The notes beneath the pieces were generated by a model. It was not told the origin of the DNA. It saw only the letters and a program-made list of their open reading frames with translations, and did no database searches. Of a DNA stretch of 50,619 bases, positions 26,365-36,268 are shown piece by piece (position 1 is the first letter of the stretch; each line of letters begins with the position of its first letter). The position numbers and the translations under genes were made by a program. Source of the stretch: an uncultured Clostridium sp. (lineage in GTDB: Bacteria; Bacillota; Clostridia; Peptostreptococcales; Peptostreptococcaceae); the NCBI GenBank assembly GCA_900557165.1, contig USRS01000004.1, positions 1-50,619 of the forward strand, written 5' to 3'.

Positions 26365-28485
26365 ATGAAGGACAAAATATTTGGCGTTTTACAACGTGTA
26401 GGTAGATCATTCATGCTACCTATTGCTATTTTACCAGTAGCTGGTTTGTTTTTAGGAATTGGTGGATCATTTACAAATGAAACAATGTTAAATGCATATG
26501 GATTAATGGGACTTATGGGACCTGGAACACCAATGAATGCATTTTTATCTGTATTAAATGATGCTGGGAATATAGTATTTGCCAATTTACCATTATTATT
26601 TGCAATGGGTGTTGCAATTGGTATGGCTAAAAAAGAAAAAGATGTTGCTGCTTTATCTGGAGCTATAGCATTCTTAATAATGCATGCATCTATAGGGGCT
26701 ATGATAAATATTAATGGTGGTGCAGAATCAATGCTTTCTGGATCAACAGCAGATGTATTAGGTATAACATCTCTTCAAATGGGTGTTTTTGGAGGTATGA
26801 TAGTTGGACTTGGAGTAGCAGCGCTACATAACCGTTTTTATAAAATTGAATTACCACAAGTTTTATCATTTTTTGGTGGAACTAGATTTGTTCCAATTAT
26901 ATCTGCAATAACTTATTTATTTGTTGGTATAGCGATGTTTTATATATGGCAACCAATACAAGGATTTATATATTCAGTAGGTGATCTTGTTCAAACTTCA
27001 GGATATGCAGGAACTTGGCTATATGGATTTATGGAAAGAGCATTAATACCATTTGGTCTTCACCATGTATTCTATCTACCATTCTGGCAAACAGCTGTTG
27101 GTGGAACTGCTATGGTTGGAGGGCAACTTGTAGAAGGTGCTCAAAATATATTCTTTGCAGAACTTGCAACTCCAGGAATAACTGAATTTAGTGTAAGTGC
27201 TACTAGATTTATGGCTGGTAAATTCCCATTAATGATATTTGGTTTACCAGGAGCAGCACTTGCAATGTATAAATGTGCTAAACCAGAAAAACGTAAAGTA
27301 GCTGGAGGATTATTATTATCAGCAGCATTAACAGCAATGTTAACAGGTATAACAGAACCATTAGAATTTACATTCTTATTTGTTGCGCCAGTATTATATG
27401 TTATACATTCAATATTTGCAGGATGTGCGTATATGTTAATGCATATGTTAAATGTGGGTGTTGGTATGACTTTCTCTGGAGGATTAATAGACTTAACATT
27501 ATTCGGAATTATGCAAGGAAATGCTAAAACTCATTGGATAAATATAGTTTGGGTTGGATTAATATACTTTGCAGTTTATTACTTCTTATTCTCATTCTTA
27601 ATTAAAAAGTTTGATTTTAAAACTCCAGGAAGAGATGATGAAGAAGAAGTTAAATTATATACTAGAGCAGATGTAAATGCTAAAAAAGATGGAAGTTCAT
27701 CAGACCAAGACAATCAAGTATCAGCAATGATATTAAAAGGTTTAGGTGGAAATGAAAATTTAAGTGATTTAGACTGTTGTGCTACAAGACTTCGTGTCAC
27801 AGTAAAAGATCCTTCTAAAGTAAGCGAGTCTTTATTAAAATCAAGTGGAGCAGCAGGAGTAATAATAAAAGGAAATGGAATACAAGTTATATATGGACCT
27901 AGAGTTACAGTTATAAAATCAAATTTAGAAGATTTTATAGCAAGTGGAGCTAAGGTAGATGTTGACGAAGATTTAGTTGTAGAAAACAAAAAAGAAAATA
28001 AAGTTGAAGCTACAAAAGAAACTAAAAGTGAAGATGCTTGTATAATAGTAGCACCAATAGAAGGTAAGGCTGTATCATTAGAAGAAGTTGGAGATGGTGT
28101 ATTTTCTGAAGGTATATTAGGAAAAGGTGTTGCTATAGAGCCATCAGTTGGTAGAGCAGTATCTCCTGTAAATGGAACTGTTTCAACAGTATTTGATACA
28201 AAACATGCCATTGGATTAACATCTGATGATGGAGCAGAAGTGTTAATACATATAGGATTAGATACAGTAAAATTAAATGGTGAATATTTTAAGACTCATG
28301 TTAAAGCAGGAGAAAAAGTTAAAGCAGGAGATTTACTAGTTGAATTCGATATAGATGCAATTAAAAAAGCAGGATATCCAACTATTACACCTATAATAAT
28401 AACAAATACAGATAATTATGAAGATGTGGACACTATTAAAAAAGGTGATGTAAAGGAAAAAGATAAATTAGTATCTGTTAGATAA
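26365..28485 (+). CDS. ptsG: PTS glucose-family EIICBA transporter
   Basis: Imports and phosphorylates a glucose-type sugar. The 706 residues hold a membrane EIIC domain (about 1-420, starting VGRSFMLPIAILPVAGLFLG, with the substrate loop GITEPLEFTF near 335), EIIB (about 450-530, phospho-Cys in CCATRLRV) and EIIA (about 550-690, with APIEGK and the phospho-His in VLIHIGLDTV). Domain order C-B-A and the EIIC sequence favour glucose or N-acetylglucosamine; glucose is my choice but is not proven. It is monocistronic, preceded by a cre-like site and promoter. Confidence 0.92.
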   Translation: MKDKIFGVLQRVGRSFMLPIAILPVAGLFLGIGGSFTNETMLNAYGLMGLMGPGTPMNAFLSVLNDAGNIVFANLPLLFAMGVAIGMAKKEKDVAALSGAIAFLIMHASIGAMININGGAESMLSGSTADVLGITSLQMGVFGGMIVGLGVAALHNRFYKIELPQVLSFFGGTRFVPIISAITYLFVGIAMFYIWQPIQGFIYSVGDLVQTSGYAGTWLYGFMERALIPFGLHHVFYLPFWQTAVGGTAMVGGQLVEGAQNIFFAELATPGITEFSVSATRFMAGKFPLMIFGLPGAALAMYKCAKPEKRKVAGGLLLSAALTAMLTGITEPLEFTFLFVAPVLYVIHSIFAGCAYMLMHMLNVGVGMTFSGGLIDLTLFGIMQGNAKTHWINIVWVGLIYFAVYYFLFSFLIKKFDFKTPGRDDEEEVKLYTRADVNAKKDGSSSDQDNQVSAMILKGLGGNENLSDLDCCATRLRVTVKDPSKVSESLLKSSGAAGVIIKGNGIQVIYGPRVTVIKSNLEDFIASGAKVDVDEDLVVENKKENKVEATKETKSEDACIIVAPIEGKAVSLEEVGDGVFSEGILGKGVAIEPSVGRAVSPVNGTVSTVFDTKHAIGLTSDDGAEVLIHIGLDTVKLNGEYFKTHVKAGEKVKAGDLLVEFDIDAIKKAGYPTITPIIITNTDNYEDVDTIKKGDVKEKDKLVSVR

Positions 28486-28489
28486 TTTT

Positions 28490-28524
28490 TAAAGGTATAG
28501 GGTAAAAACTCTATACCTTTTTTG
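28490..28524 (+). terminator. Terminator after ptsG
   Basis: AAAGGTATAG and CTATACCTTT pair with a 10-base loop, then a T run. Confidence 0.88.
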
Positions 28525-28569
28525 TGTTATAATAAAATAATAATTGTAATTATTGGAGGGAAGAATAAT

Positions 28570-30246
28570 ATGACATTTAAATCAGACATTGAAATAGCAC
28601 AGGAATCAAAAACGCTACATATTAGAGAAATTGGTAAGAAGTTAGGATTAACTGAAGATGATTTAGAGTTTTATGGAAAATATAAAGCTAAGATTGACTA
28701 TAATCTATTAAAAACACATAAAAGAGATAAAAAGGCTAAGTTAATTTTAACAACAGCTATAAATCCAACTCCAGCAGGAGAAGGTAAGACGACAACTACA
28801 ATTGGTGTGGCTGATGCATTACAAAAGATAGGAAAAAATTCTATAGTTGCTCTTAGAGAACCATCTTTAGGCCCTGTATTTGGAATAAAAGGTGGAGCAG
28901 CTGGTGGTGGATATGCACAAGTTATACCGATGGAAGATATAAACTTACATTTTACAGGTGACTTTCATGCAATAGGTGCAGCAAATAATTTATTAGCAGC
29001 TATGATAGATAATCATATTCATCAAGGAAATCAATTAAATATTGATCCAAGAACTATAACTTGGAGAAGATGTGTTGATATGAACGACAGACAGTTAAGA
29101 AATATTGTTTGTGGTATGGGAAGAAAAGTTGATGGTATAGTTAGAGAAGATGGATTTGACATAACAGTGGCATCGGAAGTTATGGCAGCATTTTGTTTAG
29201 CTAATAATATATCAGACTTAAAAGAAAAATTAGGAAATATAATTATAGGTTATACTTATGAAAATTTACCAGTAAGAGCAAAGGAACTTAATGCAAATGG
29301 AGCAATGGCAGCTTTATTAAAAGATGCCCTAAAGCCCAATTTAGTACAAACTTTAGAAGGAACTCCAGCCATAGTTCATGGTGGACCATTTGCAAATATA
29401 GCTCATGGTTGTAATTCAATAATAGCAACAAAAATAGGAATGAACTTTGCTGATTATGTGGTAACAGAAGGTGGATTTGGAGCAGATCTTGGAGCGGAGA
29501 AATTCTTAGATATAAAATGCAGAATGGCAGATATAAAACCAGATGCAGTAATAATAGTAGTTACAGTTAGAGCATTAAAATACAATGGTGGTGTAGATAA
29601 ATCTAACTTAAATGAAAGTAATTTAAAAGCTTTAGAAGCAGGACTTCCCAATTTATTAAAACACATTGAGAATATAACAAAAGTATTTAAATTGCCAGCA
29701 GTTGTTGCTATAAATGAATTCCCAACAGATACTGAGGAAGAAATTAATTTAATAAAAGAAAAGTGTAATGAATTAGGTGTAAATGTAGCACTATCACAAG
29801 TTTGGTCAAAAGGCGGAGAAGGTGGAATTGACCTTGCCAAAGAAGTTGTTAGACTTTGTGAAATGGAAAATGACTTTGAGTATGCTTATTCACTAGAGTG
29901 TACTATAAAGGAAAAAATTAATGATATAGCAACTAAAATATATGGAGCAGATGGTGTTGATTTTACTAAAGAAGCTGAAAAAGAAATAGCTAATTTGGAA
30001 AAATTAGGATATGGAAATCTTCCAATTTGTATGGCTAAAACACAGTATTCATTAAGTGATGATCCTTCAAAACTGGGAAGACCAAGTAATTTTAGGATAA
30101 CAGTGAGAAAAATAAATATAAGCGCAGGCGCAGGGTTTATAGTTGCTCTTACAGGAGATATAATGAAAATGCCAGGACTACCTAAAGTACCAGCAGCACA
30201 AAGAATAGATATTGATGAAAATGGTGTAATATCAGGATTATTCTAA
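28570..30246 (+). CDS. fhs: Formate--tetrahydrofolate ligase
   Basis: ATP-dependent formation of 10-formyl-THF from formate, the entry point of the folate one-carbon pathway and of acetogenic metabolism. At 558 residues it matches the family. The nucleotide-binding [13 protein letters not shown] is near 66-78, followed by [20 protein letters not shown] and TGDFHAI. The ATG at 28570 with TGGAGGGAAG upstream is used instead of the earlier in-frame 28522, which lies in the ptsG terminator. It works with FolD at 14.5 kb. No other Wood-Ljungdahl gene is in the window. Confidence 0.97.
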   Translation: MTFKSDIEIAQESKTLHIREIGKKLGLTEDDLEFYGKYKAKIDYNLLKTHKRDKKAKLILTTAINPTPAGEGKTTTTIGVADALQKIGKNSIVALREPSLGPVFGIKGGAAGGGYAQVIPMEDINLHFTGDFHAIGAANNLLAAMIDNHIHQGNQLNIDPRTITWRRCVDMNDRQLRNIVCGMGRKVDGIVREDGFDITVASEVMAAFCLANNISDLKEKLGNIIIGYTYENLPVRAKELNANGAMAALLKDALKPNLVQTLEGTPAIVHGGPFANIAHGCNSIIATKIGMNFADYVVTEGGFGADLGAEKFLDIKCRMADIKPDAVIIVVTVRALKYNGGVDKSNLNESNLKALEAGLPNLLKHIENITKVFKLPAVVAINEFPTDTEEEINLIKEKCNELGVNVALSQVWSKGGEGGIDLAKEVVRLCEMENDFEYAYSLECTIKEKINDIATKIYGADGVDFTKEAEKEIANLEKLGYGNLPICMAKTQYSLSDDPSKLGRPSNFRITVRKINISAGAGFIVALTGDIMKMPGLPKVPAAQRIDIDENGVISGLF

Positions 30247-30259
30247 ATATAGATTAAAG

Positions 30260-30301
30260 CAAGTAGTGATTATTTAATTTAAAATCACTACTTTTGTTTT
30301 T
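30260..30301 (+). terminator. Terminator after fhs
   Basis: AAGTAGTGATT and AATCACTACTT pair with a loop of about 10 bases, then TTGTTTTTG. Confidence 0.85.
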
Positions 30302-30413
30302 GTAATTATAAAAAATATTCAAGGGAAAATATGGATTATTAAAAATTGATAATAATTTGATATAATCAGAAGGTGTGTTTTAATACAAATTTATAATTTT
30401 AGGAGGAGAATGA

Positions 30414-31886
30414 GTGAATATTAATAGAACAAAATTAAGCAAATCAATAAAAGCTTTACTTATAGTATCCCTTATTGGAACTTGGGCTTCAAGGACAATA
30501 AATGCTGATGCAGCAAATAAAAGTGAAAATATAATACTGCAAAAGAAAATAGTTTCTTTAAAATTAAATCAAAGTACAAATATAAATTACACTTCAGATA
30601 AAAATGATGACATAAAATATTATGCTAAAGATATGAGAGTTGCAAAAATAGATTCAAAAGGAAATATTATAGCTAATATGATAGGTAGTACAATTATTAC
30701 AGGAGAAGATAGTGAGGGTAATGAATCTGAAACTATAGTAATAGTTTATAGAGATTTATTAGATCCTTTAGGAAAAATATCTGAACCTAGATTTACTCTA
30801 AAAGATAGAGTTTATAAAAATGAGGATGCAAAAGAAACAAATGAAGCATTATTAATGTTTACTGGAGATTTAATGTGCCAAACAAGACAACAAGAGGCAG
30901 CTAAAACAGAAGATGGAACGTATAATTTCAATGATAGCTTTAGTGTTGTAAAAAATTTATTTTCAAAAGCCGACCTTGTTGTAGGAAACTTAGAATCTTT
31001 ATTGTCAAATACTTCACCTTATATGAGTGAAGAAAAAGAATTAGGAGGAGAGCCTCATTGTAACGGACCATCAACTTATTTAGATGCATTAAAATATGCA
31101 GGATTTGATGCCTTAGTTAATGCAAATAATCATATAACAGACAATGGTGCAAGAGGATTAGTCCAAACTCTTGATTTGCTAGAAAAATATAAATTTGCTT
31201 ATACAGGTTCATTTAGAAATGATAAAGAACAAAGATTTCTAATAATAGATGTAAATGGAATAAAAATAGCTTTAATGTCTTATAGTGAAATATTTAATGG
31301 AAAAGATGTAACTATAGATGAAGATGTTAGAGAAACTATGATTAATAGATATAATAAAGAAGCAGTTCAAAAGGATGTACAAGATGCAAAAGCCATGGGT
31401 GCAGAATATATAATTGCATATAATCACTGGGGGGTAGAATATACAAACGAATATAATGAAGACCAAGCTAAAAGTGCCCAAGAAATGGCAGAAGCAGGAG
31501 TGGACTTTATAATAGGATCTCATCCACATGCTCTTCAAACATCAGATATATTAACTACTAGTGATAATAGAAGGGTTCCTGTAGTTTACTCTTTAGGAAA
31601 TTTTGTTTCACATCAATATAAAACTGTAACAAAAGACAACTTTATACTAACATTAAATTTAAAAAGAGATGAAAATGGAAAAGTTTATTTAGCTAATGAT
31701 GGATATATACCATGTCATGTTTTTGAAAATTATGATGAAATACCTTATTTAGTTGTTCCAGCATCTAAAGAATTTAATGGTGGAATTGAAAATCTTGAAT
31801 TAAGTGAAGCTTACTCTAGAATAAAAACAATAGTAAATGGAACTTTAGAAGAAATAACTTCTTATAATCAATTAGAAAATCAATAA
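30414..31886 (+). CDS. Secreted CapA/PgsA-like metallophosphatase-fold protein with N-terminal Big-like domain
   Basis: A 490-residue exported protein. Start is GTG at 30414 with AGGAGGAG upstream. A signal peptide (about 1-33) is followed by a short Ig-like (Big_2-type) domain (about 40-115; KKIVSLKLNQS, VAKIDSKGNI). The CapA fold (about 140-420) shows FTGDLMCQ, VVGNLES, NANNHITDNG, YNHWGVEY, IGSHPHA and YSLGNF. CapA proteins act in poly-gamma-glutamate or capsule synthesis, but no capB/capC is present, so a stand-alone wall-associated hydrolase-like role is possible. Confidence 0.88.
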   Translation: MNINRTKLSKSIKALLIVSLIGTWASRTINADAANKSENIILQKKIVSLKLNQSTNINYTSDKNDDIKYYAKDMRVAKIDSKGNIIANMIGSTIITGEDSEGNESETIVIVYRDLLDPLGKISEPRFTLKDRVYKNEDAKETNEALLMFTGDLMCQTRQQEAAKTEDGTYNFNDSFSVVKNLFSKADLVVGNLESLLSNTSPYMSEEKELGGEPHCNGPSTYLDALKYAGFDALVNANNHITDNGARGLVQTLDLLEKYKFAYTGSFRNDKEQRFLIIDVNGIKIALMSYSEIFNGKDVTIDEDVRETMINRYNKEAVQKDVQDAKAMGAEYIIAYNHWGVEYTNEYNEDQAKSAQEMAEAGVDFIIGSHPHALQTSDILTTSDNRRVPVVYSLGNFVSHQYKTVTKDNFILTLNLKRDENGKVYLANDGYIPCHVFENYDEIPYLVVPASKEFNGGIENLELSEAYSRIKTIVNGTLEEITSYNQLENQ

Positions 31887-31895
31887 TATGAAAAA

Positions 31896-31931
31896 ATTTA
31901 GTTTAACTCTTATAGAGTTCAACTTTTTTGT
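31896..31931 (+). terminator. Terminator after the CapA-like gene
   Basis: AGTTTAACTCT and AGAGTTCAACT pair with one mismatch around a short loop, followed by T6. Confidence 0.75.
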
Positions 31932-32050
31932 TTAAACTTGTAAAGTATAAGAATTAATATGGTATACTTTTTATATCAATGAATAATTAAGAAATAAGAA
32001 ATAATAAACTTTAGTAGTTATTATATAAAATATAAATAGGAGGTTTTGAA

Positions 32051-32740
32051 ATGGCAGGGATAATTACAAGATTTAAAGACATAATGTCATCAAACATTAA
32101 TGCTTTATTAGATAAAGCAGAGGATCCATCAAAAATGATAGATCAATATTTAAGAAATTTAGAAAGTGACTTAGGAAAAGTTAAAGCTGAAACTGCTTCT
32201 GTTATGGCAGAGGAAAAAAGAGCTAAGCGTCAATTAGATGAATTAAACGAACAAATAAATAAAATGCAAAAATATGCTGAAAAAGCATTGATAGCAGGAA
32301 ATGAATCTGATGCTAAATTATTTTTAGAAAAGAAAAATCAATTATTGCAAAATCAACAATCTCTTCAACAATCTTATGACATAGCAGCAGATAATGCAGC
32401 TAAAATGAGAAGTATGCATGATAAACTTGTAAAAGATATAAGTGAATTAAATGCTAGAAGAGATCAATTAAAGGCAAAACTTGCCGTAGCCAAAACACAA
32501 GAAAAATTAAATAAAATAGGTGCCAGCGTAGATGGTGCAAAAGGAAATTTATCAGCATTTGACAAAATGGAAGATAAAATAAATAAAAAATTAGATGAAG
32601 CAAATGCAATGGCTGAATTAAATTCACCTAAAAAGGAAGATAATATAGAAGATTTAATGAGTAAATATGATGATAATACTACTACTAATACAGAAGTAGA
32701 TGATGAATTACAAGCTTTAAAAAATAAATTAGGACTATAA
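32051..32740 (+). CDS. pspA: PspA/IM30 family envelope-stress protein
   Basis: A 229-residue peripheral membrane protein of the PspA/Vipp1 (bacterial ESCRT-III-like) family, which coats and repairs damaged membranes. It begins with the amphipathic helix (MAGIITRFKDIMSSNINALL) and continues as a long coiled coil with the conserved DPSKMIDQYLRNLE segment, ending in an acidic tail. AGGAGG precedes the ATG. It leads the set pspA-ydjG-like-ydjI, comparable to the Bacillus subtilis pspA-ydjGHI operon. Confidence 0.93.
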   Translation: MAGIITRFKDIMSSNINALLDKAEDPSKMIDQYLRNLESDLGKVKAETASVMAEEKRAKRQLDELNEQINKMQKYAEKALIAGNESDAKLFLEKKNQLLQNQQSLQQSYDIAADNAAKMRSMHDKLVKDISELNARRDQLKAKLAVAKTQEKLNKIGASVDGAKGNLSAFDKMEDKINKKLDEANAMAELNSPKKEDNIEDLMSKYDDNTTTNTEVDDELQALKNKLGL

Positions 32741-32770
32741 TTAAAAAATGTAGTTTTTGGGGGTGATTTT

Positions 32771-33922
32771 ATAAGCAAATCATATTATTGTGAAGGCTGT
32801 GGAGGAGTTATGGAATTTAATGCTACAGCTCAAGCATTAAAATGCCCAAACTGTGGTAGAGAAGTAAAGATAGAAAATAATCCAAAAGATGTTGTAGAAC
32901 ATAGTTTAGATGTTCATATACTTAAAACTATTAAAGTATCAGAAAAAACATCCACAAGTATGGAATGTGAAGGTTGTGGTGCTATGGTAGAAGTTGATGC
33001 TACTAGTAGTGCTACAACTTGTCCATATTGTGGTTCACATTATGTTTTATCAAAAAAACAAATAGAATCTATAGTGCCAGATGGTGTTATTCCATTTAAA
33101 ATAGATAAAAAAGATGTGGAATCTATTTTTTCACACTGGATAAAAAGAAGATGGTTAGCTCCAAATGTTTTGAAAACACTTTATCAAAAAGATAAAGTTC
33201 AAGGTATTTATATGCCTTATTGGACATTTGATGCAGATACAAGTACAAATTATAGCGCCATGGGTGGAATAGACTATGAAGTTGAATATACTGATGATAA
33301 AGGTGAAAGACATACTAGAATAGAAACAAGATGGTATCCTACTAGTGGGCATATAAATCATTTTTTTGATGATGTATTAGTAAGGGCATCCAATAAATTA
33401 AGTGATACTTTATTAGGATGGATAGAGCCTTATAATACAAAAGCAGTAGCATCTTATTCACCAGACTATATGTCAGGATTTTGTTCTGAAATATATACCA
33501 TAGATTTAGATGATGCTCATCGTGAAGCTATGGATAAGATGACTAGAGATATACATTATATGGCTGAAAGAGATGTATTAATGCGCTATGATAGAGTGTA
33601 TGGAGTAAAACTTAGAACTTCATATTATGATGAAACATATAAATATATATTTATACCAGTATACTCAACTGCTTATATGTATAAGGATAAACATTATAAT
33701 GTTTTAATAAATGGTGAAACAGGAAAAATAAAAGGAGAGTATCCAAAGAGCCCTATAAAAATTGCTGCAATAATAATTGTAATACTAGGCATTTTGTTTG
33801 GTATCTATTTGGCATCTTCTCATGAGGATACATCTTATAATGATAAATCACAAAAAATACAATATAGCGACTCAATAGATTATAAAACTTTTGCTTTTTC
33901 TATTGAAGAAGAAATGTTTTAG
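32771..33922 (+). CDS. ydjG: YdjG-like zinc-ribbon membrane protein, non-canonical AUA start likely
   Basis: A protein of about 383 residues with two zinc ribbons at the N-terminus and a hydrophobic segment near the C-terminus (AAIIIVILGILFGIYL). The first ATG, at 32810, would cut off the first CxxC (YYCEGCGG) of ribbon one, whose second pair is CPNC. The frame is open upstream, and GGGGGTGATTTT sits where an SD belongs, immediately before ATA (32771), then SKSYYCEGC. No ATG, GTG or TTG is available there. Either the start is AUA, the genome has a start-codon mutation, or translation begins at 32810. Ribbon two is CEGCGAM and CPYCGSH. The function is unknown; it partners PspA and YdjI. Confidence 0.75.
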   Translation: MSKSYYCEGCGGVMEFNATAQALKCPNCGREVKIENNPKDVVEHSLDVHILKTIKVSEKTSTSMECEGCGAMVEVDATSSATTCPYCGSHYVLSKKQIESIVPDGVIPFKIDKKDVESIFSHWIKRRWLAPNVLKTLYQKDKVQGIYMPYWTFDADTSTNYSAMGGIDYEVEYTDDKGERHTRIETRWYPTSGHINHFFDDVLVRASNKLSDTLLGWIEPYNTKAVASYSPDYMSGFCSEIYTIDLDDAHREAMDKMTRDIHYMAERDVLMRYDRVYGVKLRTSYYDETYKYIFIPVYSTAYMYKDKHYNVLINGETGKIKGEYPKSPIKIAAIIIVILGILFGIYLASSHEDTSYNDKSQKIQYSDSIDYKTFAFSIEEEMF

Positions 33923-33934
33923 GAGGTTAGTGTT

Positions 33935-34900
33935 ATGGGACTATTTAGCAACCAATTTTCCAATGTAATTGAATGGGAAGAATTCAGAGATGATATGTTA
34001 TTTTGGAAATGGGACAACAAAGAGATAAAAAAGGGAAGTAGGCTTATAGTTAGAATGGGTCAAGATGCCATATTTATGTATAATGGCAAAATTGAAGGCA
34101 TATTTAAAGATGAAGGCAGTTTTGATATAGAGTCACAAATAGTTCCTTTTTTATCAACATTAAAAGGATTTAAATTTGGATTTAATAGTGGAATTAGAGC
34201 TGAAGTTTTATTTGTTAATACTAAAGAATTAACAGTGAAATGGGGGACAAAAAATGCTATAAATATACCTTCACCAAATCTTCCAGGAGGAATGCCAATA
34301 AAATCTTTTGGTACATTTTGTTGCAAGGTATCAGATTATGAAGTGTTAATTGATAAAATTGCAGGAGTTAAAAAGCAATTTACCATAGATGATGTAAAAG
34401 AACGAATTATGTCTATGCTTGATCAAGTAATAATGAAGTGGATAGTTAGAGAAGGTAAAGATTTATTTAATTTACAAGCAAATGCCTATGAAATATCTAA
34501 GGGAATTCAAGAAGACTTAGATATGGAAATGGAGAAAATAGGTATAGCAATAACTAACTTTAGTATATCAAGTGTATCATATCCAAAAGAAATACAAGAT
34601 ATGGCAAACAAGGCAGCATCTCAAAGTATGATTGGAGACATAAATAAATATACTCAAGTTGCCATGGCAGATTCTTTATCAAAAGGAAATAGTGGAGGCT
34701 CTGTAGCAGGAGATATGGCAGGATTACAAGTTGGTATGATGATGGGGCAACAAATAGTAAATAATATGAATAATAAACCACAAAATAATGAAAATAAACA
34801 AAATGTATCTGAAGGAAAGAAAATGAACTTCTGCCCAAATTGTGGGACAAAAAATGAAGGATCAAATTTCTGTCCAAATTGTGGAACAAAATTAAATTAA
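33935..34900 (+). CDS. ydjI: YdjI-like SPFH-domain protein with C-terminal zinc ribbon
   Basis: A 321-residue protein of the virion-core/SPFH-like family. An SPFH domain occupies about residues 20-215, followed by a Gly/Gln/Asn-rich linker and a double CPNCG zinc ribbon at the end. In B. subtilis YdjI and YdjG recruit PspA to the membrane, and the same job is likely here. The ATG at 33935 has AGGAGGTTAGTGTT upstream, 12 bp after the ydjG stop. No ydjH-type TPM-domain gene lies in the set. Confidence 0.88.
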   Translation: MGLFSNQFSNVIEWEEFRDDMLFWKWDNKEIKKGSRLIVRMGQDAIFMYNGKIEGIFKDEGSFDIESQIVPFLSTLKGFKFGFNSGIRAEVLFVNTKELTVKWGTKNAINIPSPNLPGGMPIKSFGTFCCKVSDYEVLIDKIAGVKKQFTIDDVKERIMSMLDQVIMKWIVREGKDLFNLQANAYEISKGIQEDLDMEMEKIGIAITNFSISSVSYPKEIQDMANKAASQSMIGDINKYTQVAMADSLSKGNSGGSVAGDMAGLQVGMMMGQQIVNNMNNKPQNNENKQNVSEGKKMNFCPNCGTKNEGSNFCPNCGTKLN

Positions 34901-34908
34901 AAATATGT

Positions 34909-34947
34909 AAAAGATATAAGTTATTTATGTTAACTTATATCTTTTTT
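34909..34947 (+). terminator. Terminator after the pspA-ydjG-ydjI set
   Basis: AAAAGATATAAGTTA and TAACTTATATCTTTT pair around a short loop, with T6 at the end. Confidence 0.88.
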
Positions 34948-35111
34948 AAGTTAAATAATAATATATTTTACTAAAATAAACGAAAAATAAAAATTTTATT
35001 TAATTTTAAATAATTTTGAATGTAAAATATGGAAAAAAATATTATAATATAAGTATGTTATTTAAAGGAAGTATTAATTATGTTTCCTAAATACATCAGG
35101 GGGGAAGTAAT

Positions 35112-36080
35112 ATGAGGAATAAAAGAAAAGTAACAGAATTAGTGTCACCAATTGGGAAGTATTGTACAGCAGTTGACCTAAAAAAAACAAATGAAGAACT
35201 TTTGGAAACAAAACTATCACCATTTGCATCTTATAGGGGAGATAATCATAGGATTAACAGGCCAAAGAGAACTACATCAAAATCAGAGGTAGATTTCTTA
35301 TTAGAAAAAGGTCATATTGGTGAAGTTGAAAAAATGGTATTAGTAGCTATAAATAATTTAGTATTTGCAACGTCTTTGCAAATTACAACATACTTAAATA
35401 AAAAAGGAATAAGTATAGAATCGAAGTCTGTTGCAAGAAAGTTAACTAGATTAAAGGAAAAAAGTTTTATAAAACAAATAGAATTTGTTTCAGAAAATAG
35501 CACAAGTTCATATAAAGCTTATTACTTAGGTTATCATGGAATAGGTCTTTTGAGAGCGTTAGATAAAAAGACATATTCTCAAGGTTATGTAAGTGAGATA
35601 AAAACGGCTAAGATTAAATGTTTACTGGCATCAAATCAGCTATTAACACAAGTTATGAATAGTGATAATGATTTTAAAGTGTCAAAAATAATACTTAATG
35701 AGAATATTAGAAACTGTATAGTTAGACCGCAATCAATTTTAAATTGTAATGATAAAACTTATTTAATTGAAGCGGTAAGACAAACTGATGGATGGAAGGA
35801 AGAATTTTTAAATAAGTTGGCTAGATATGAAAATGTTATAGAACATTATGATAACTTAAATGTAAAATTCAGTGAAAAACCAATTTTAATAGTACAAGGG
35901 GAGTCTTATGACCATATGATAGAGATTATGAATATGGTTAAAAATAAATCAGAAGGTGTAAAAATAGATATTATTTATACATATGATAGAATATTATTGT
36001 ATAACTTACAAGAAGCCTTTTTCTCATTAGATGAAAAACAAAATAAAAAGAATTTATTTGCATTTTTATTTAAAAATTAA
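35112..36080 (+). CDS. Winged-helix protein, possibly replication-relaxation-like
   Basis: A 322-residue protein, not firmly recognised. After a polar N-terminus (1-60) there is a likely winged helix (about 70-135: VEKMVLVAINNLVFATSLQI, RKLTRLKEKSFIKQIEF), then an alpha/beta C-terminal part. This layout resembles replication-relaxation (MobC-like) proteins usually found on plasmids and conjugative elements, but no transfer genes are near. CAGGGGGGAAG lies before the ATG. It is monocistronic. An alternative is a stand-alone transcription regulator. Confidence 0.6.
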   Translation: MRNKRKVTELVSPIGKYCTAVDLKKTNEELLETKLSPFASYRGDNHRINRPKRTTSKSEVDFLLEKGHIGEVEKMVLVAINNLVFATSLQITTYLNKKGISIESKSVARKLTRLKEKSFIKQIEFVSENSTSSYKAYYLGYHGIGLLRALDKKTYSQGYVSEIKTAKIKCLLASNQLLTQVMNSDNDFKVSKIILNENIRNCIVRPQSILNCNDKTYLIEAVRQTDGWKEEFLNKLARYENVIEHYDNLNVKFSEKPILIVQGESYDHMIEIMNMVKNKSEGVKIDIIYTYDRILLYNLQEAFFSLDEKQNKKNLFAFLFKN

Positions 36081-36081
36081 T

Positions 36082-36137
36082 TAAAAGGAGTTATTGCATA
36101 AATGATGAATAATTTTTGTGTAATAGCTCTTTTTTTA
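36082..36137 (+). terminator. Terminator after the winged-helix gene
   Basis: AAAAGGAGTTATT and the AATAGCTCTTTT side pair imperfectly across an AT-rich loop, followed by T7. Confidence 0.6.
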
Positions 36138-36268
36138 TGCTATAAAAATAAACTTAGATTTAAAATAAAATTCTAACTTCATTCATAAAAAATTTACATT
36201 AAATTCATATTAATGCAGTATTATTAAAGCATAGAAAGACTAGCTTAATAATTTACTTAAATACCCGT

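Noticed and set aside
27714..28211. Minus-strand open frame inside ptsG (165 codons)
   Set aside because: It overlaps the EIIB/EIIA domains of a clear ptsG and is low-complexity Ser/Thr/Phe-rich, a typical shadow frame.
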